Under the pieces are notes generated by a model. That model made no database searches. It was not told where the DNA came from and saw only the letters and a list, made by a program, of their open reading frames with translations. From NCBI RefSeq assembly GCF_904846055.1, contig NZ_CAJGYV010000001.1, forward strand, positions 1,798,001 through 1,862,000: a stretch of DNA of 64,000 nt, read 5' to 3'. A program made the position numbers and the translations under genes. The stretch comes from Psychrobacter ciconiae. Lineage in GTDB: Bacteria > Pseudomonadota > Gammaproteobacteria > Pseudomonadales > Moraxellaceae. Numbering within the stretch: the first letter of the stretch is position 1; every line of letters starts with the position of its first letter. This document shows positions 55,638 through 64,000 of this stretch, in pieces.

Positions 55638-55889
55638 TCATTTTTTTTGTTCAAAATCTGGCGACCCCTCAAAATCTTCCATTTCGCTATTTAAGCTGTT
55701 TAAAAACGCATCGCTTTGCGCCAATAGTTCATGCAATCGTTTTTCATTAATTAAGCTTGCAAGCTCCTTAGAATTAAAAGTTTGCTCTTGGCTATAATAG
55801 AGCAGCTCATAGTCTGCTTTTTCTAACTCTTGCAAATGCTGTTCAACATTTTCTGCGCTAGATTTGTTATCGAAAGATTTATTATTCAT
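55638..55889 (-). CDS. Small coiled-coil-like protein coupled to the folate gene
   Basis: I do not recognise this 83-residue acidic, helical protein (EHLQELEKADYELLYY, NEKRLHELLAQ). Its ATG at 55889 overlaps the stop of the preceding gene (TGATG), with GAGGTGG 5 bases ahead, so translation is coupled. The upstream GTG at 55898 is a less likely start. No membrane or export signal is seen. Confidence 0.6.
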   Translation of the reverse strand: MNNKSFDNKSSAENVEQHLQELEKADYELLYYSQEQTFNSKELASLINEKRLHELLAQSDAFLNSLNSEMEDFEGSPDFEQKK

Positions 55890-56545
55890 CAAAACCACCT
55901 CAACCCACTTGGCGAAATCACCGCATCAAGCGGAACGTCCCAAGGCGCACGAACTAAGGTTGCTGTTCGCTGAAAGTCATAGCACCAACCGATTTTTAGC
56001 GGTTTTTTGGCGCGAGCGCGGTAACTTTTGGCAAGAGTTGTATCATAAAATCCGCCGCCCATTCCCATTCGCGTGCCAAAGCTATCGACAGCCGTCAGTG
56101 GACAAAATATCACGTCAAGCTCATCTGCCCAAAGCAATCTGCGATGATGGTTTTGCTTCATGCCAAGGTTATGAATTCGGGTGGGGATATTGATAAGTTT
56201 ATGCTGAAAAATTGGCACAAATCGTAGCCGTTTGTCGTGTTGACCAAGCGAGCCGACCACAGGCAAATAGGGCAAAAATTGCATTTTTAAACACCAGTCC
56301 AAAATGGGCTGCGTTGGTAACTCACCAAAGCCGTCATAATATAGCCCAATTTTGGCGCGGCTTGGTAGGCGGGCATTTAGTTTATTCAGATAAACGCGGG
56401 CTTGATTGGCAAATTGCCGTCGCTCTTGAGCGCTTAATTTTCGCCGCTGCCTTGTGAAGTAGCGCCTTGGCGGGTTACTCATCAGCGCGTCTTGGATGTC
56501 TGCGTCACTTTTAATAGGAGACGTTATTGTTTTATTTGTGGTCAT
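55889..56545 (-). CDS. 5-formyltetrahydrofolate cyclo-ligase
   Basis: The 218-residue protein has the 5-FTHF cyclo-ligase pattern: RRYFTRQRRKLSAQERRQ basic start, IGLYYDGFGELPTQPIL and the nucleotide-binding GTRMGMGGGFYD. It returns 5-formyl-THF to the active folate pool. The family symbol is fau/ygfA, but I leave it open because no 6S RNA or zapA is beside it. It overlaps the small downstream gene and diverges from fumC over 247 bases. Confidence 0.9.
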   Translation of the reverse strand: MTTNKTITSPIKSDADIQDALMSNPPRRYFTRQRRKLSAQERRQFANQARVYLNKLNARLPSRAKIGLYYDGFGELPTQPILDWCLKMQFLPYLPVVGSLGQHDKRLRFVPIFQHKLINIPTRIHNLGMKQNHHRRLLWADELDVIFCPLTAVDSFGTRMGMGGGFYDTTLAKSYRARAKKPLKIGWCYDFQRTATLVRAPWDVPLDAVISPSGLRWF

Positions 56546-56792
56546 TATTGAGCCTTTGAAAAGTTTGCTTAAACATTCGCGCCAGTTTTTGTAAAAAGCT
56601 TGGGATTAATTGTTGTTTTTGCGATACGATAGTTATCGATATAGCTATAAAAAGCAATTTTGAATGGCAGCGTTATTTGTGATAACTCATGGTATCATAG
56701 CAAAGCGGTGCTGATTCAACATTAAAAGCCGTAAAAAGACGAAGGTTTAATCACGCAATTTTTTGAACATCATCAAAAAAAAGAGGACTGTT

Positions 56793-58196
56793 ATGTCGAC
56801 AAATAATCAGGCAACCCGAACTGAAAAAGACACGATGGGCGTTGTGGAAGTGCCTGCGGACGCTTATTGGGGCGCGCAAACTCAGCGCAGCCGCGAAAAC
56901 TTTAAAATCGGCGGCGAAACCTTACCACGCCCAATGATTGAAGCGATGGCGCTAGTCAAAAAAGCCGCGGCAATCACCAATGCAAGCTTGGGTCGCATTG
57001 ACGATGATAAGCGCGACTTAATCGTCAAGGCTGCCGATGAAGTCATCAATGGCGGCTTGACCGACCAGTTCCCGCTTGTGGTTTGGCAGACCGGTTCGGG
57101 AACGCAGTCCAACATGAACATGAACGAAGTGCTTGCCAACCGCGCCAACGAAATCGCCGGCAATGCTCGCGGTAGCTATCAGCCGATTCACCCAAATGAT
57201 CACGTCAACCACGCGCAATCGACCAATGACAGCTTCCCAACCGCCATTCGCGTTGCAGCCGCCCGTCAAATTAACAGCCTTTTGATTCCGGCGGTAAAAG
57301 CGCTTCGCGATACGCTTGACAGCAAGGCAAATGAGTTCAGCGACATTGTCAAAATTGGTCGAACTCACTTGCAAGATGCCACGCCATTGACTTTGGGTCA
57401 AGAGTTTAGCGGCTACGTCAGTCAGCTTGACCATTCGCTGATTCGCATTGACAACGCGCTGCAAGGCTTATATCAGTTGCCGCTTGGCGGAACTGCCGTT
57501 GGCACGGGGCTGAACGCGCATCCCGATTACGCGGTAAAAGCGGCTGAACAGTTGGCAACTTTAACCGAGTTGCCGTTTGTCACCGCACCGAACAAATTTG
57601 AAGCGCTTGCCGCTCGTGATGCGGAAGTGTTTGCCTCCGGCGCGCTAAAAACTTTGGCAGCAAGTTTAAACAAAATCGCTAACGACATCCGCTGGCTTGC
57701 CTCAGGACCTCGCTGCGGTATTGGCGAGATTAAAATCCCTGAAAATGAGCCAGGATCGTCCATCATGCCAGGCAAAGTCAACCCTACTCAGTCCGAAGCC
57801 ATGACCATGGTGGTTGCGCAAGTGCTGGGTAATGACACCGCCATCAATGTTGCAGGCGCGTCGGGTAACTTTGAATTGAACGTGTTTAAGCCGGTGATTG
57901 CCTACAATCTGCTGCAATCCATCAAACTGCTAGGCGATGCTTGCAACAGCTTTAATGAGCATTGCGCGGTCGGCATTGAGCCGGTTAAAGAAAAAATAGA
58001 CCACTATTTGCACAACTCTTTAATGCTAGTAACCGCGCTGAACCGTCACGTGGGCTATGAAAATGCCGCTAAAATCGCCAAAACCGCGTATAAAGAAAAC
58101 AAAACGTTAAAACAAGTCGCGGTTGAGCTTGAGTTATTAACCGAAGCTGAATTTGATGAGTGGGTGAAACCGGAGGAGATGGTTCATCCGAAGTAA
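56793..58196 (+). CDS. fumC: Class II fumarate hydratase
   Basis: The 467-residue product is a FumC-type (iron-free) fumarase, interconverting fumarate and malate in the citric acid cycle. It has the family signatures [35 protein letters not shown] and the conserved [16 protein letters not shown]. The ATG at 56793 has GAGG 7-8 bases ahead; an in-frame TTG at 56763 is not used by the pattern. A terminator lies directly after the stop. Confidence 0.96.
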   Translation: MSTNNQATRTEKDTMGVVEVPADAYWGAQTQRSRENFKIGGETLPRPMIEAMALVKKAAAITNASLGRIDDDKRDLIVKAADEVINGGLTDQFPLVVWQTGSGTQSNMNMNEVLANRANEIAGNARGSYQPIHPNDHVNHAQSTNDSFPTAIRVAAARQINSLLIPAVKALRDTLDSKANEFSDIVKIGRTHLQDATPLTLGQEFSGYVSQLDHSLIRIDNALQGLYQLPLGGTAVGTGLNAHPDYAVKAAEQLATLTELPFVTAPNKFEALAARDAEVFASGALKTLAASLNKIANDIRWLASGPRCGIGEIKIPENEPGSSIMPGKVNPTQSEAMTMVVAQVLGNDTAINVAGASGNFELNVFKPVIAYNLLQSIKLLGDACNSFNEHCAVGIEPVKEKIDHYLHNSLMLVTALNRHVGYENAAKIAKTAYKENKTLKQVAVELELLTEAEFDEWVKPEEMVHPK

Positions 58197-58215
58197 GTTA
58201 GAAGTTTGTTTTAAT

Positions 58216-58250
58216 AAAAAACCTTGTCATGGAATGTGGCAAGGTTTTTT
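58216..58250 (+). terminator. Terminator after fumC
   Basis: AAAAAACCTTG (with TCA) pairs with (TGG)CAAGGTTTTTT with a 13-base loop. Confidence 0.93.
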
Positions 58251-58256
58251 TGATAG

Positions 58257-58334
58257 ATTAAAGCACAATATAGTTATAGATGTTTATCATATTCAAAAGG
58301 CGCGATAGACGTTGAAATTGTAGATTATCATTAA
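58257..58334 (+). pseudogene. higB toxin remnant (C-terminus only)
   Basis: An open frame without a start ends ...YRCLSYSKGAIDVEIVDYH and TAA, matching the closing residues of HigB-type toxins (IDVEIVDYH). Only about 25 codons remain, cut off upstream by the fumC terminator area. It sits just ahead of higA in the usual higB-higA order. Confidence 0.7.
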
Positions 58335-58374
58335 TAGCAATGAATACTATCGGCAATATAATATGGAGAACATT

Positions 58375-58671
58375 ATGAAAAACGGTATGCGTCCCATCCA
58401 CCCTGGTGAGATATTGCGCGAGGATTATTTAGTGCCGCTTGATATGAGCGCCAATAGTCTTGCCCATAAACTTGGCGTTACCCCCGCAAGAATCAATGAG
58501 ATTGTCCGAGAGCAGCGCGGCGTGACTGCCGATACCGCGCTTAGATTAGCCAAGTTTTTCGGCGGTAGCGCTCAGTTTTGGTTAAATCTTCAATCGACTT
58601 ATGAATTGCGATTAGTTGAGACAGACGATTTGCATTTTTTAGATGATATTGAGCCGATTGAGTATGCCTAA
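58375..58671 (+). CDS. higA: HigA-family antitoxin, orphan
   Basis: The 98-residue protein is a HigA-type XRE antitoxin: MKNGMRPIHPGEILREDYLVPLDMSANSLAHKLGVTP and INEIVREQRGVTADTALRLAKFFGG form its HTH. It normally neutralises HigB and represses its own operon. Here the toxin gene is only a fragment, so it may be an autoregulator or freed regulator. The ATG at 58375 has TGGAGA 5-6 bases ahead; the ATG at 58363 is rejected because it is upstream of that site. Confidence 0.87.
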   Translation: MKNGMRPIHPGEILREDYLVPLDMSANSLAHKLGVTPARINEIVREQRGVTADTALRLAKFFGGSAQFWLNLQSTYELRLVETDDLHFLDDIEPIEYA

Positions 58672-58688
58672 TCTCATAAGTTTATAAT

Positions 58689-58716
58689 AAAAAACTGGAT
58701 TAAAACCCAGTTTATA
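58689..58716. terminator. Terminator between higA and mipA
   Basis: AAAACTGG pairs with CCAGTTT around an ATTAAAAC loop. The minus strand has the longer T-run (TTTTTT), so it mainly ends mipA. Confidence 0.75.
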
Positions 58717-58750
58717 ATGAAGATCAAAATTTATCTTTTAAGACTAATTA

Positions 58751-59560
58751 TCAAAACTTATAAAGCAATCCAATCGCCGTATTGGCTTCTATCCGTGAGT
58801 CCACCATCGGGCTATCATAAAGATCATTAGGCAAATAATGCAAACTTTGGCTGGCAAATCCTGCCCATTTATCATTGATATCATAGTTGGCGCTGACGCT
58901 GACATAAGGGCTAAAGCTTTGGCTTGGCTGATACGCGGCGACCCCTGAGCGCGCGGACTCCTCGTTGCTCACGCCGTAATAATACTCATTGTAGTTTCTA
59001 TCGTGCCATTCAAAGCCTGCGCTTGGGTACACGGTCAGCTTGTCTTTGCTGACTTTGGCAAGGTAGGTGAGCCGACCGAGGCTGCCATCATTACGACCTA
59101 GCACGTCGGTGGCAAGCTGAGCGCGAAAGCCGCCAATCGGCGTCAATCGTAAATACGTCAATCCTGCTGCCGCCGACCATTTGCGCTTATCAAGCTTAGA
59201 CAGCGCGCCGCCCGCATCATCGGGGTCAAACTCGCTTCCGGCAAGCTCTGTGTACGCCGACAGCTGATTGCTGCCATCATTGATCAGATAAACGCCCGCT
59301 TGAGCGCCGCGAGCGTAGATTTTATTGTTGTCATAAAACACACCCGGCAACACGCGAACCTCCGTGCCATCGGTATCGTAAGCGCTCTTGTTAATCAGCA
59401 CGTTTGCGCCAACGCTAAGTTGGGCATTTTTATCAACAGGAATGTTATCAAACTCAAACGCTTGCGCGCTCATGGCAAAAACGGCGGTGCTGAGCACAAA
59501 AAGTTGCGCTTTTTTTGGGCTTTTTATTTTAAAACTTAGGGGGTTAAAAATCGTCATCAT
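58751..59560 (-). CDS. MipA/OmpV family outer membrane protein
   Basis: The 269-residue product has a signal peptide (FVLSTAVFAMSAQA-FEF) and a beta-barrel pattern ending IGLLYKF with a terminal Phe. The MipA/OmpV features include VLPGVFYDNNKIYARG near residue 80 and a series of alternating strands. Such proteins are scaffolding or porin-like outer membrane proteins. ATGATG at the start is preceded by GAGAG. Confidence 0.8.
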   Translation of the reverse strand: MMTIFNPLSFKIKSPKKAQLFVLSTAVFAMSAQAFEFDNIPVDKNAQLSVGANVLINKSAYDTDGTEVRVLPGVFYDNNKIYARGAQAGVYLINDGSNQLSAYTELAGSEFDPDDAGGALSKLDKRKWSAAAGLTYLRLTPIGGFRAQLATDVLGRNDGSLGRLTYLAKVSKDKLTVYPSAGFEWHDRNYNEYYYGVSNEESARSGVAAYQPSQSFSPYVSVSANYDINDKWAGFASQSLHYLPNDLYDSPMVDSRIEANTAIGLLYKF

Positions 59561-59619
59561 CGACTCTCATTATGGGTAAAAATTATAAAATATTAACGTC
59601 ATCATACCATCAAAATAGC

Positions 59620-60438
59620 TTAATTTATCATGGTAAGCGCGGCAATAATTTGCTGATGAATGCTTTGCCACCAACCAAAAAAACCAATCGCAATTAGCGC
59701 AATGACAAGCCACGGAAAAAATTGCCAAGGGCTTATTTTTGGTTTGGTCGTTTGCGTTGGTGATGGGTAGTAGGTGATTTTGGTAACAGGGTCAAAATAA
59801 GCTGAGGGCGCGGGCGGGTCAAACTTGTAAGTCAGCGCAAACGCGGCGGCAATAATTACGCCGGTAATCGCGCCGCCAATGTGACCGGCGTTATCAATCC
59901 CCGGAACGGCAAAGCCATAAATAAGGTTGATTGCCATAATGATGATTAAGCTTTTTAAATTGAGCATCAAGCCATTGACCGAAATTTTAAACAGGGCAAT
60001 AACAAGCAATGCTGCGCCAATCCCCATGATGCCGCCTGACGCCCCTGCCGAAATCCCCGGTTGAGCGCCGGACTCCAAAATAGCGTCCCAAGTGATTTGG
60101 CTATTTAATAAATTGCCGCCAATCGCCGCCAGTAAAAATAGCGCCAAAAATTTTGTCGATCCTAATATCGGTTCGGCAACTTGCCCAAAAAAATACATAG
60201 CAAAGCTGTTAAAAAGCAAATGCATAAGGCCAATATGCAAAAAAGCGCTCGTCACTAAGCGCCAAGGCTCACCGCCCATGGTAAAGGGCAGCGCGTTTGC
60301 GCCCCAATGCAATAGCGCCTCGGTGGTCGGCTCGTTGGCATCGACGCCACTGTAAACTTGAAAGGCAAACAGCCCAACAAAGCTGATGAGCAAAAGGGCG
60401 GTCACAGGCGCTGTTTTTAATAATTGCTGAGCGGTCAT
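59620..60438 (-). CDS. Rhomboid intramembrane serine protease
   Basis: The 272-residue product has about seven hydrophobic segments with the catalytic serine in AGASGGIMGI and the His in NAGHIGG, the rhomboid dyad. An early EPWRLVTSAFLHIGLMHLLFNSFAMYFFG matches the L1 loop region. It cleaves membrane helices of substrate proteins. The ATG at 60438 is chosen over the in-frame GTG at 60456, which would add six extra residues. It stands alone between mipA and the dehydrogenase. Confidence 0.92.
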   Translation of the reverse strand: MTAQQLLKTAPVTALLLISFVGLFAFQVYSGVDANEPTTEALLHWGANALPFTMGGEPWRLVTSAFLHIGLMHLLFNSFAMYFFGQVAEPILGSTKFLALFLLAAIGGNLLNSQITWDAILESGAQPGISAGASGGIMGIGAALLVIALFKISVNGLMLNLKSLIIIMAINLIYGFAVPGIDNAGHIGGAITGVIIAAAFALTYKFDPPAPSAYFDPVTKITYYPSPTQTTKPKISPWQFFPWLVIALIAIGFFGWWQSIHQQIIAALTMIN

Positions 60439-60537
60439 AACAAAGGTCAATATCACTAGTTATAATGGTAAATTGACAGTATAACGGCTCAGGGTTGGAT
60501 TATAAAATGCAAGTGTAATGCTTTTGGTTTTAGAAAC

Positions 60538-61743
60538 TTACCAATTAATAGGCGTCACAAACGGCGGTGCTGATTTTAAATGCTCAAATGTGCCTTTGAC
60601 CAAGATGTCTTGATTGACTTCATTAATATCAGTATGGCCACAAAACGCCATACTGATGTCGCATTCATTATAAATCAGCTCAAGCGATCGGCGAACGCCA
60701 TCTTCACCAAACGCGCCAAGACCATATAAAAACGCCCGACCGATCATCGTGCCGCTTGCGCCCATGGCGATGGCTTTGAGCACATCTTGACCGGAGCGGA
60801 TGCCGCTATCAAGCCAAACTTCGATATTGCTTTTTTCGGCGCGAACGGCTTGAACGATGTCGGATAACGCCGCAATGGAGGAGGGCGCGCCATCCAACTG
60901 CCGACCGCCGTGATTGGATACTATCAGCGCATCCGCGCCAACTTTGGCGGCTAAAATAGCATCTTCTGGTTCCATAATGCCTTTGATAATCAGCTTTCCG
61001 CCCCAAAGGTCTCTAATCCGCGCTACGTCATCCCAACTAAGCGCTGGGTCAAATTGCTCCGCCGTCCACGCTGACAAGGACGACAAATCCTCAACGTCTT
61101 TGGCGTGACCGACGATGTTACCAAACGTCCGCCGCTTCGTGCCAAGCATGTTAAAGCACCATTCAGGTTTGGTCATGAGGTTGAGCATATTGGCAATCGT
61201 TGGCTTTGGGGGCGCAGAAAGCCCATTTTTAATGTCTTTATGACGCTGACCTAACACTTGTAAATCCGCGGTTAAAATCAGCGCTGAGCAATTTGCAGCT
61301 TGAGCGCGGCGGATGAGATTTGCCATAAATTCTTTATCGCGCATCACATAAAGCTGAAACCAAAACGGCGCAGTGGTATGCGCCGCCACGTCTTCAATGG
61401 AGCAAATACTCATGGTCGAAAGCGAAAACGGCACGCCAAACTTTTCTGCCGCTCGCGCCGCGTGAATTTCGCCATCTGCCCACATCATTCCAGTAAAGCC
61501 AGTTGGCGCAATGGCAACAGGCATATTGACCGGCGTCCCTAGCATGGTTGTGCCAAGCGAGCGCCCCTCCATATTGACCATGACCCGCTGACGAAGCTTG
61601 ATTTTGTCAAAGTCCGTTTCATTATTGCGATACGTCGTCTGCGTCCATGACCCAGAATCAACATAGTCATAAAACATCCGTGGCAATTTGCGCTTGGCAA
61701 TGCGCCGCAAATCTTCGATTTCAGTAATGGTGCTCAATTTCAT
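60538..61743 (-). CDS. lldD: FMN-dependent L-2-hydroxyacid dehydrogenase (LldD-like)
   Basis: The 401-residue TIM-barrel FMN enzyme has MPVAIAPTGFTGMMWADGE, WFQLYVMRD and the catalytic His in SNHGGRQLDGAPSSI, followed by the second FMN loop VWLDSGIRSGQDVLKA. Such proteins oxidise L-lactate or glycolate into the respiratory chain. Lactate is the most common substrate at this length; but next to the permease and glcF, glycolate is also possible. AAGGCGG precedes the ATG. Confidence 0.85.
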   Translation of the reverse strand: MKLSTITEIEDLRRIAKRKLPRMFYDYVDSGSWTQTTYRNNETDFDKIKLRQRVMVNMEGRSLGTTMLGTPVNMPVAIAPTGFTGMMWADGEIHAARAAEKFGVPFSLSTMSICSIEDVAAHTTAPFWFQLYVMRDKEFMANLIRRAQAANCSALILTADLQVLGQRHKDIKNGLSAPPKPTIANMLNLMTKPEWCFNMLGTKRRTFGNIVGHAKDVEDLSSLSAWTAEQFDPALSWDDVARIRDLWGGKLIIKGIMEPEDAILAAKVGADALIVSNHGGRQLDGAPSSIAALSDIVQAVRAEKSNIEVWLDSGIRSGQDVLKAIAMGASGTMIGRAFLYGLGAFGEDGVRRSLELIYNECDISMAFCGHTDINEVNQDILVKGTFEHLKSAPPFVTPINW

Positions 61744-61848
61744 AGCTGCCGCCTTCTAAATATTCTTGGAAAAACGCCCTAATACAATTTTAACCATATC
61801 AAGGCGCTTTGGTTTAATTGATAAGGGTCTCAATATATATGATTTTAC

Positions 61849-63621
61849 TTAAGTGTTTTTAACAGAAGTGGCGGCATTTTTTGAAGTCATCGCCATGATA
61901 CCAAAAAATGCTAACGGCCAAATCACCGCCAAAACCCACCAAAGCACATGACCAAAAATGATTCCCATGCCAATGAGTCCTGCTTGAATCACATAATAAA
62001 TCATCGCCAGCAGCGTTTTTCGGATAACGTAGCCTTCTTTATCCATAAGTCCAACGACCGCACAGGCTGCCACCACGTTATGAACCGAAATCATATTTCC
62101 TGCAGCACCGCCAACCGCTTGCAGCGCCACCACTTGACCGGCAAGGTTGCCATCAAGCCCGATTTGGCTTGCCGTTGACCATTGAAAATAGGCAAACATC
62201 ATATTACTGACCGTGTTTGAGCCGGCAATAAACGCGCCCATCGCCCCAATCCAAGGCGAAATCAGCGGCCACGCATTTTCAAAGGCACCAGCAGCGCTTT
62301 CTGCCAATAAAATCGGCATTGCAGGAAGCGCATTTGCCACATCGGCGGCTGACCCTGAATTGATAAATACCTGAACCATCGGCACAGAAAACAGCAGGGC
62401 AGGCGCTGCCGCCACCATGGTGATTGCCGAGTTGCGCCAACTGCGCTTGACCATGCCGCCATTCATTTTAAACAGTAAAATACAAATTAACGAGGTGACA
62501 ATCAAAATCGCACCGGGCGAATATGCCAATTGCACCTTACTTGAAATGGTCGTGCCAAATAAATTGCTAAATTCAAAACTGGTTAAATTGCCCGTTAAAA
62601 ACGCTTTTAAAGGCGCAACCGTTCGCGTCAAAATCAACAGCGCAATGACGATTAAATATGGCGAAAAGGCGCGGATTAATGAAAATCTTGGCGCGACCGT
62701 ATCATCATAAGTTTCTTCAGTCAGCGAGCCAACCCAGTCCTTATCCCAAGACGCTCTTGGCGCAAAGTGAAAGATGTCTTTTGGCATTAAAAAGCCGCGT
62801 TTGGCTGCCGGCAAGACAATCATCAGCCCAATAAAGCCGCCAACCAATGAGGGGAATTCTGGTCCTAAATATTTAGCGACCAAAAAGTAAGGAATGGTAA
62901 AGCTAAGCCCTGCAAAAATGGCAAATGGCCAAACCTTTAGCCCTTCCACAAACGAGCGTTTTTCGCCAAAAAATCGCGTCAAAAAAGCACTTAAAATCAG
63001 CGGAATCAAAAAGCCAACGACCGCATGAATTAAGCCAATATCCGCGGTGATTTGCAGCAGGTAATTTTCAGGCGTCATTGGGGCAATCGCTTGAGCTATG
63101 TCCGGTTTATCATCAATCCCCGTCCAGACACCAAGCAAAACGGGCGTTCCAACCGCGCCAAATGATACCGGCGTCGATTGGATAATCAGTACCGCCATCA
63201 CGCAAGCCATGGCAGGAAAGCCAAGCGCAAGCAAAAGCGGCGCGCCAATGGCGGAGGGCGTCCCGAACCCTGATGAGCCCTCAACCATCGAACAAAACAG
63301 CCAAGCGACAATGATGGCTTGGATGCGCCGGTCGGGGGAGATGTCCATAAACCCTTTGCGAATGGCAACAATGGCGCCGGCTTCTTTTAAAGTATTGAGC
63401 AACAAAATCGCGGCAAAAACGATGAATAATAAGGTGAGCGCAACGATGACACCGTTAGCCGTCGCCGCTGCCACTTGAGCGCCGCTGGCTTGCCAAACAA
63501 ACAACGCCAAAAGCGCGGTGACCAAATAAGCCACACTCATCGAAATTTTGGCAGGAAGCCTTAAAATGACCAGTAAAACAAGAACCACGAGAATGGGCGC
63601 GAGCGCCAAAAAGACATACAT
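61849..63621 (-). CDS. Lactate/glycolate permease, LctP family
   Basis: The 590-residue membrane protein has about 13 hydrophobic segments and matches LctP/GlcA permeases: CSMVEGSSGFGTPSAIGAPLLLALG and AGSNTVSNMMFAYFQWSTA with the DGNLAGQVVALQAVGGAAGNMISVHNVVA block. These co-transport lactate or glycolate with protons. The ATG at 63621 has AAGGA about 8-9 bases ahead; the TTG at 63627 is not used. It lies between glcF and lldD, so either substrate is plausible. Confidence 0.88.
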   Translation of the reverse strand: MYVFLALAPILVVLVLLVILRLPAKISMSVAYLVTALLALFVWQASGAQVAAATANGVIVALTLLFIVFAAILLLNTLKEAGAIVAIRKGFMDISPDRRIQAIIVAWLFCSMVEGSSGFGTPSAIGAPLLLALGFPAMACVMAVLIIQSTPVSFGAVGTPVLLGVWTGIDDKPDIAQAIAPMTPENYLLQITADIGLIHAVVGFLIPLILSAFLTRFFGEKRSFVEGLKVWPFAIFAGLSFTIPYFLVAKYLGPEFPSLVGGFIGLMIVLPAAKRGFLMPKDIFHFAPRASWDKDWVGSLTEETYDDTVAPRFSLIRAFSPYLIVIALLILTRTVAPLKAFLTGNLTSFEFSNLFGTTISSKVQLAYSPGAILIVTSLICILLFKMNGGMVKRSWRNSAITMVAAAPALLFSVPMVQVFINSGSAADVANALPAMPILLAESAAGAFENAWPLISPWIGAMGAFIAGSNTVSNMMFAYFQWSTASQIGLDGNLAGQVVALQAVGGAAGNMISVHNVVAACAVVGLMDKEGYVIRKTLLAMIYYVIQAGLIGMGIIFGHVLWWVLAVIWPLAFFGIMAMTSKNAATSVKNT

Positions 63622-63796
63622 AATCAACCATCCTTGTTATTATGAACCGAAAAGCTATCAAGCAAGATGCTATCAATCAAAAAGCCATAGAAACAAATTA
63701 GCAAGAATTGGCGATATTTACTAGCAGAAAATGTATTTTTTGATATTGGTTATGAGAAGTGAAGATTTACTCAGATTTTAGCAGTTTATTGATGAT

Positions 63797-63843
63797 AAAA
63801 AGCAGGATTACAACCATAAAAATAAGTCTTAATCCTGCTTTTT
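63797..63843 (-). terminator. Terminator after glcF
   Basis: AAAAAGCAGGATTA pairs with TAATCCTGCTTTTT around a loop of about 20 bases. It ends glcF on the minus strand before the permease. Confidence 0.85.
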
Positions 63844-63858
63844 AATAGTTTTATTTTG

Positions 63859-64000
63859 CTATTGGTCTAACAGCTCAATCCAATGCTTAACCGGAACGTC
63901 CGCGCGACTGCCAAGGTGCAGCTGACAACCAACGTTTGCGGTGACGATTTGCTCAGGATTATCAATGCTCAAATCGGTCAGCTTGTTGGTCAATAGCTCT
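63859..64000 (-). CDS. glcF: Glycolate oxidase iron-sulfur subunit, C-terminal part
   Basis: Reading on the minus strand from base 64000 gives 46 residues ending in a TAG stop at 63859-63861: IVTANVGCQLHLGSRADVPVKHWIELLDQ matches the end of GlcF, the CCG-domain Fe-S protein of glycolate dehydrogenase (GlcDEF). The rest of the gene is outside the window. It indicates a glycolate oxidation operon to the right, which would make glyoxylate for the bhcBCD enzymes. Confidence 0.85.
   Translation of the reverse strand, partial: ELLTNKLTDLSIDNPEQIVTANVGCQLHLGSRADVPVKHWIELLDQ

Noticed and set aside
56546..56792. 6S RNA upstream of the folate cyclo-ligase
   Set aside because: 6S RNA is often near this gene, but the 247-base spacer shows no long imperfect hairpin that I could trace.
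1..64000. tRNA, rRNA or CRISPR loci
   Set aside because: Reading both strands by eye I saw no cloverleaf with a TTCRA loop, no rRNA motifs and no evenly spaced repeats; a dedicated scan was not possible.

Overview
The window looks like a chromosome segment of a gamma-proteobacterium of the family Moraxellaceae, most likely Psychrobacter or a close relative. This is an inference from gene content: a MesX/MesD methionine synthase pair, a membrane-bound cytochrome-c-type urate hydroxylase, Moraxellaceae-type small lipoproteins, moderate base composition and AT-rich spacers. I see no rRNA or tRNA genes, no CRISPR array, no prophage and no replication origin. Two insertion sequences are present.

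Layout. 1-2628: oxygen-dependent methionine synthase pair (mesX 3' end, mesD), a flavin reductase and a small exported protein. 3473-6708: a bhcBCD-like module of the beta-hydroxyaspartate cycle, which turns glyoxylate plus glycine into aspartate. 6814-9121: tenA and a methyltransferase gene split by an IS630-family element. 9373-13004: a tautomerase-like gene, then an unusual minus-strand cluster encoding a Roadblock/LC7 protein, a PAS protein, a PhnD-like binding protein without a signal peptide, and two unknown proteins, one of which resembles a divergent Roadblock fold. 13643-14989: gdhA. 15330-21394: four glycosyltransferase genes in a row (one with an in-frame stop) facing a possible fifth. 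21604-25758: a PepSY protein, an amino-acid (cystine-type) ABC importer and an oxidoreductase. 25916-31688: urate-to-glyoxylate genes (uraD, hiuH, puuD, puuE, allA) with a divergent TetR/RutR-like regulator and a RutR-like operator. 32037-42202: an iron-uptake island (TonB-dependent receptor, PepSY reductase-like protein, siderophore ABC importer, Fur-box-rich spacer, tonB-exbB-exbD). 42208-43187: an IS982-family element immediately after exbD. 43387-59560: mostly housekeeping and envelope genes (topA, sodC, two META-type lipoproteins, lon, a Na+/H+ antiporter-like gene, a 5-formyl-THF cyclo-ligase, fumC, an orphan higA with a higB remnant, mipA). 59620-64000: rhomboid protease, FMN 2-hydroxyacid dehydrogenase, LctP-type permease and the 3' end of glcF.

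How the parts fit. Three blocks converge on glyoxylate. Urate breakdown ends in glyoxylate at AllA, glycolate oxidation (glcF with a lactate/glycolate-type permease and an FMN dehydrogenase) also makes glyoxylate, and BhcC/B/D can carry it to aspartate. The expected first enzyme of the cycle (bhcA) and allantoicase (alc) are not in the window, so the route needs genes elsewhere. The best candidate for an undescribed system is the Roadblock/PAS/PhnD-like cluster at 9763-13004, which has no adjacent GTPase. Signs of decay or rearrangement include the IS630 insertion (in frame if excised), the glycosyltransferase stop codon, and the truncated higB.
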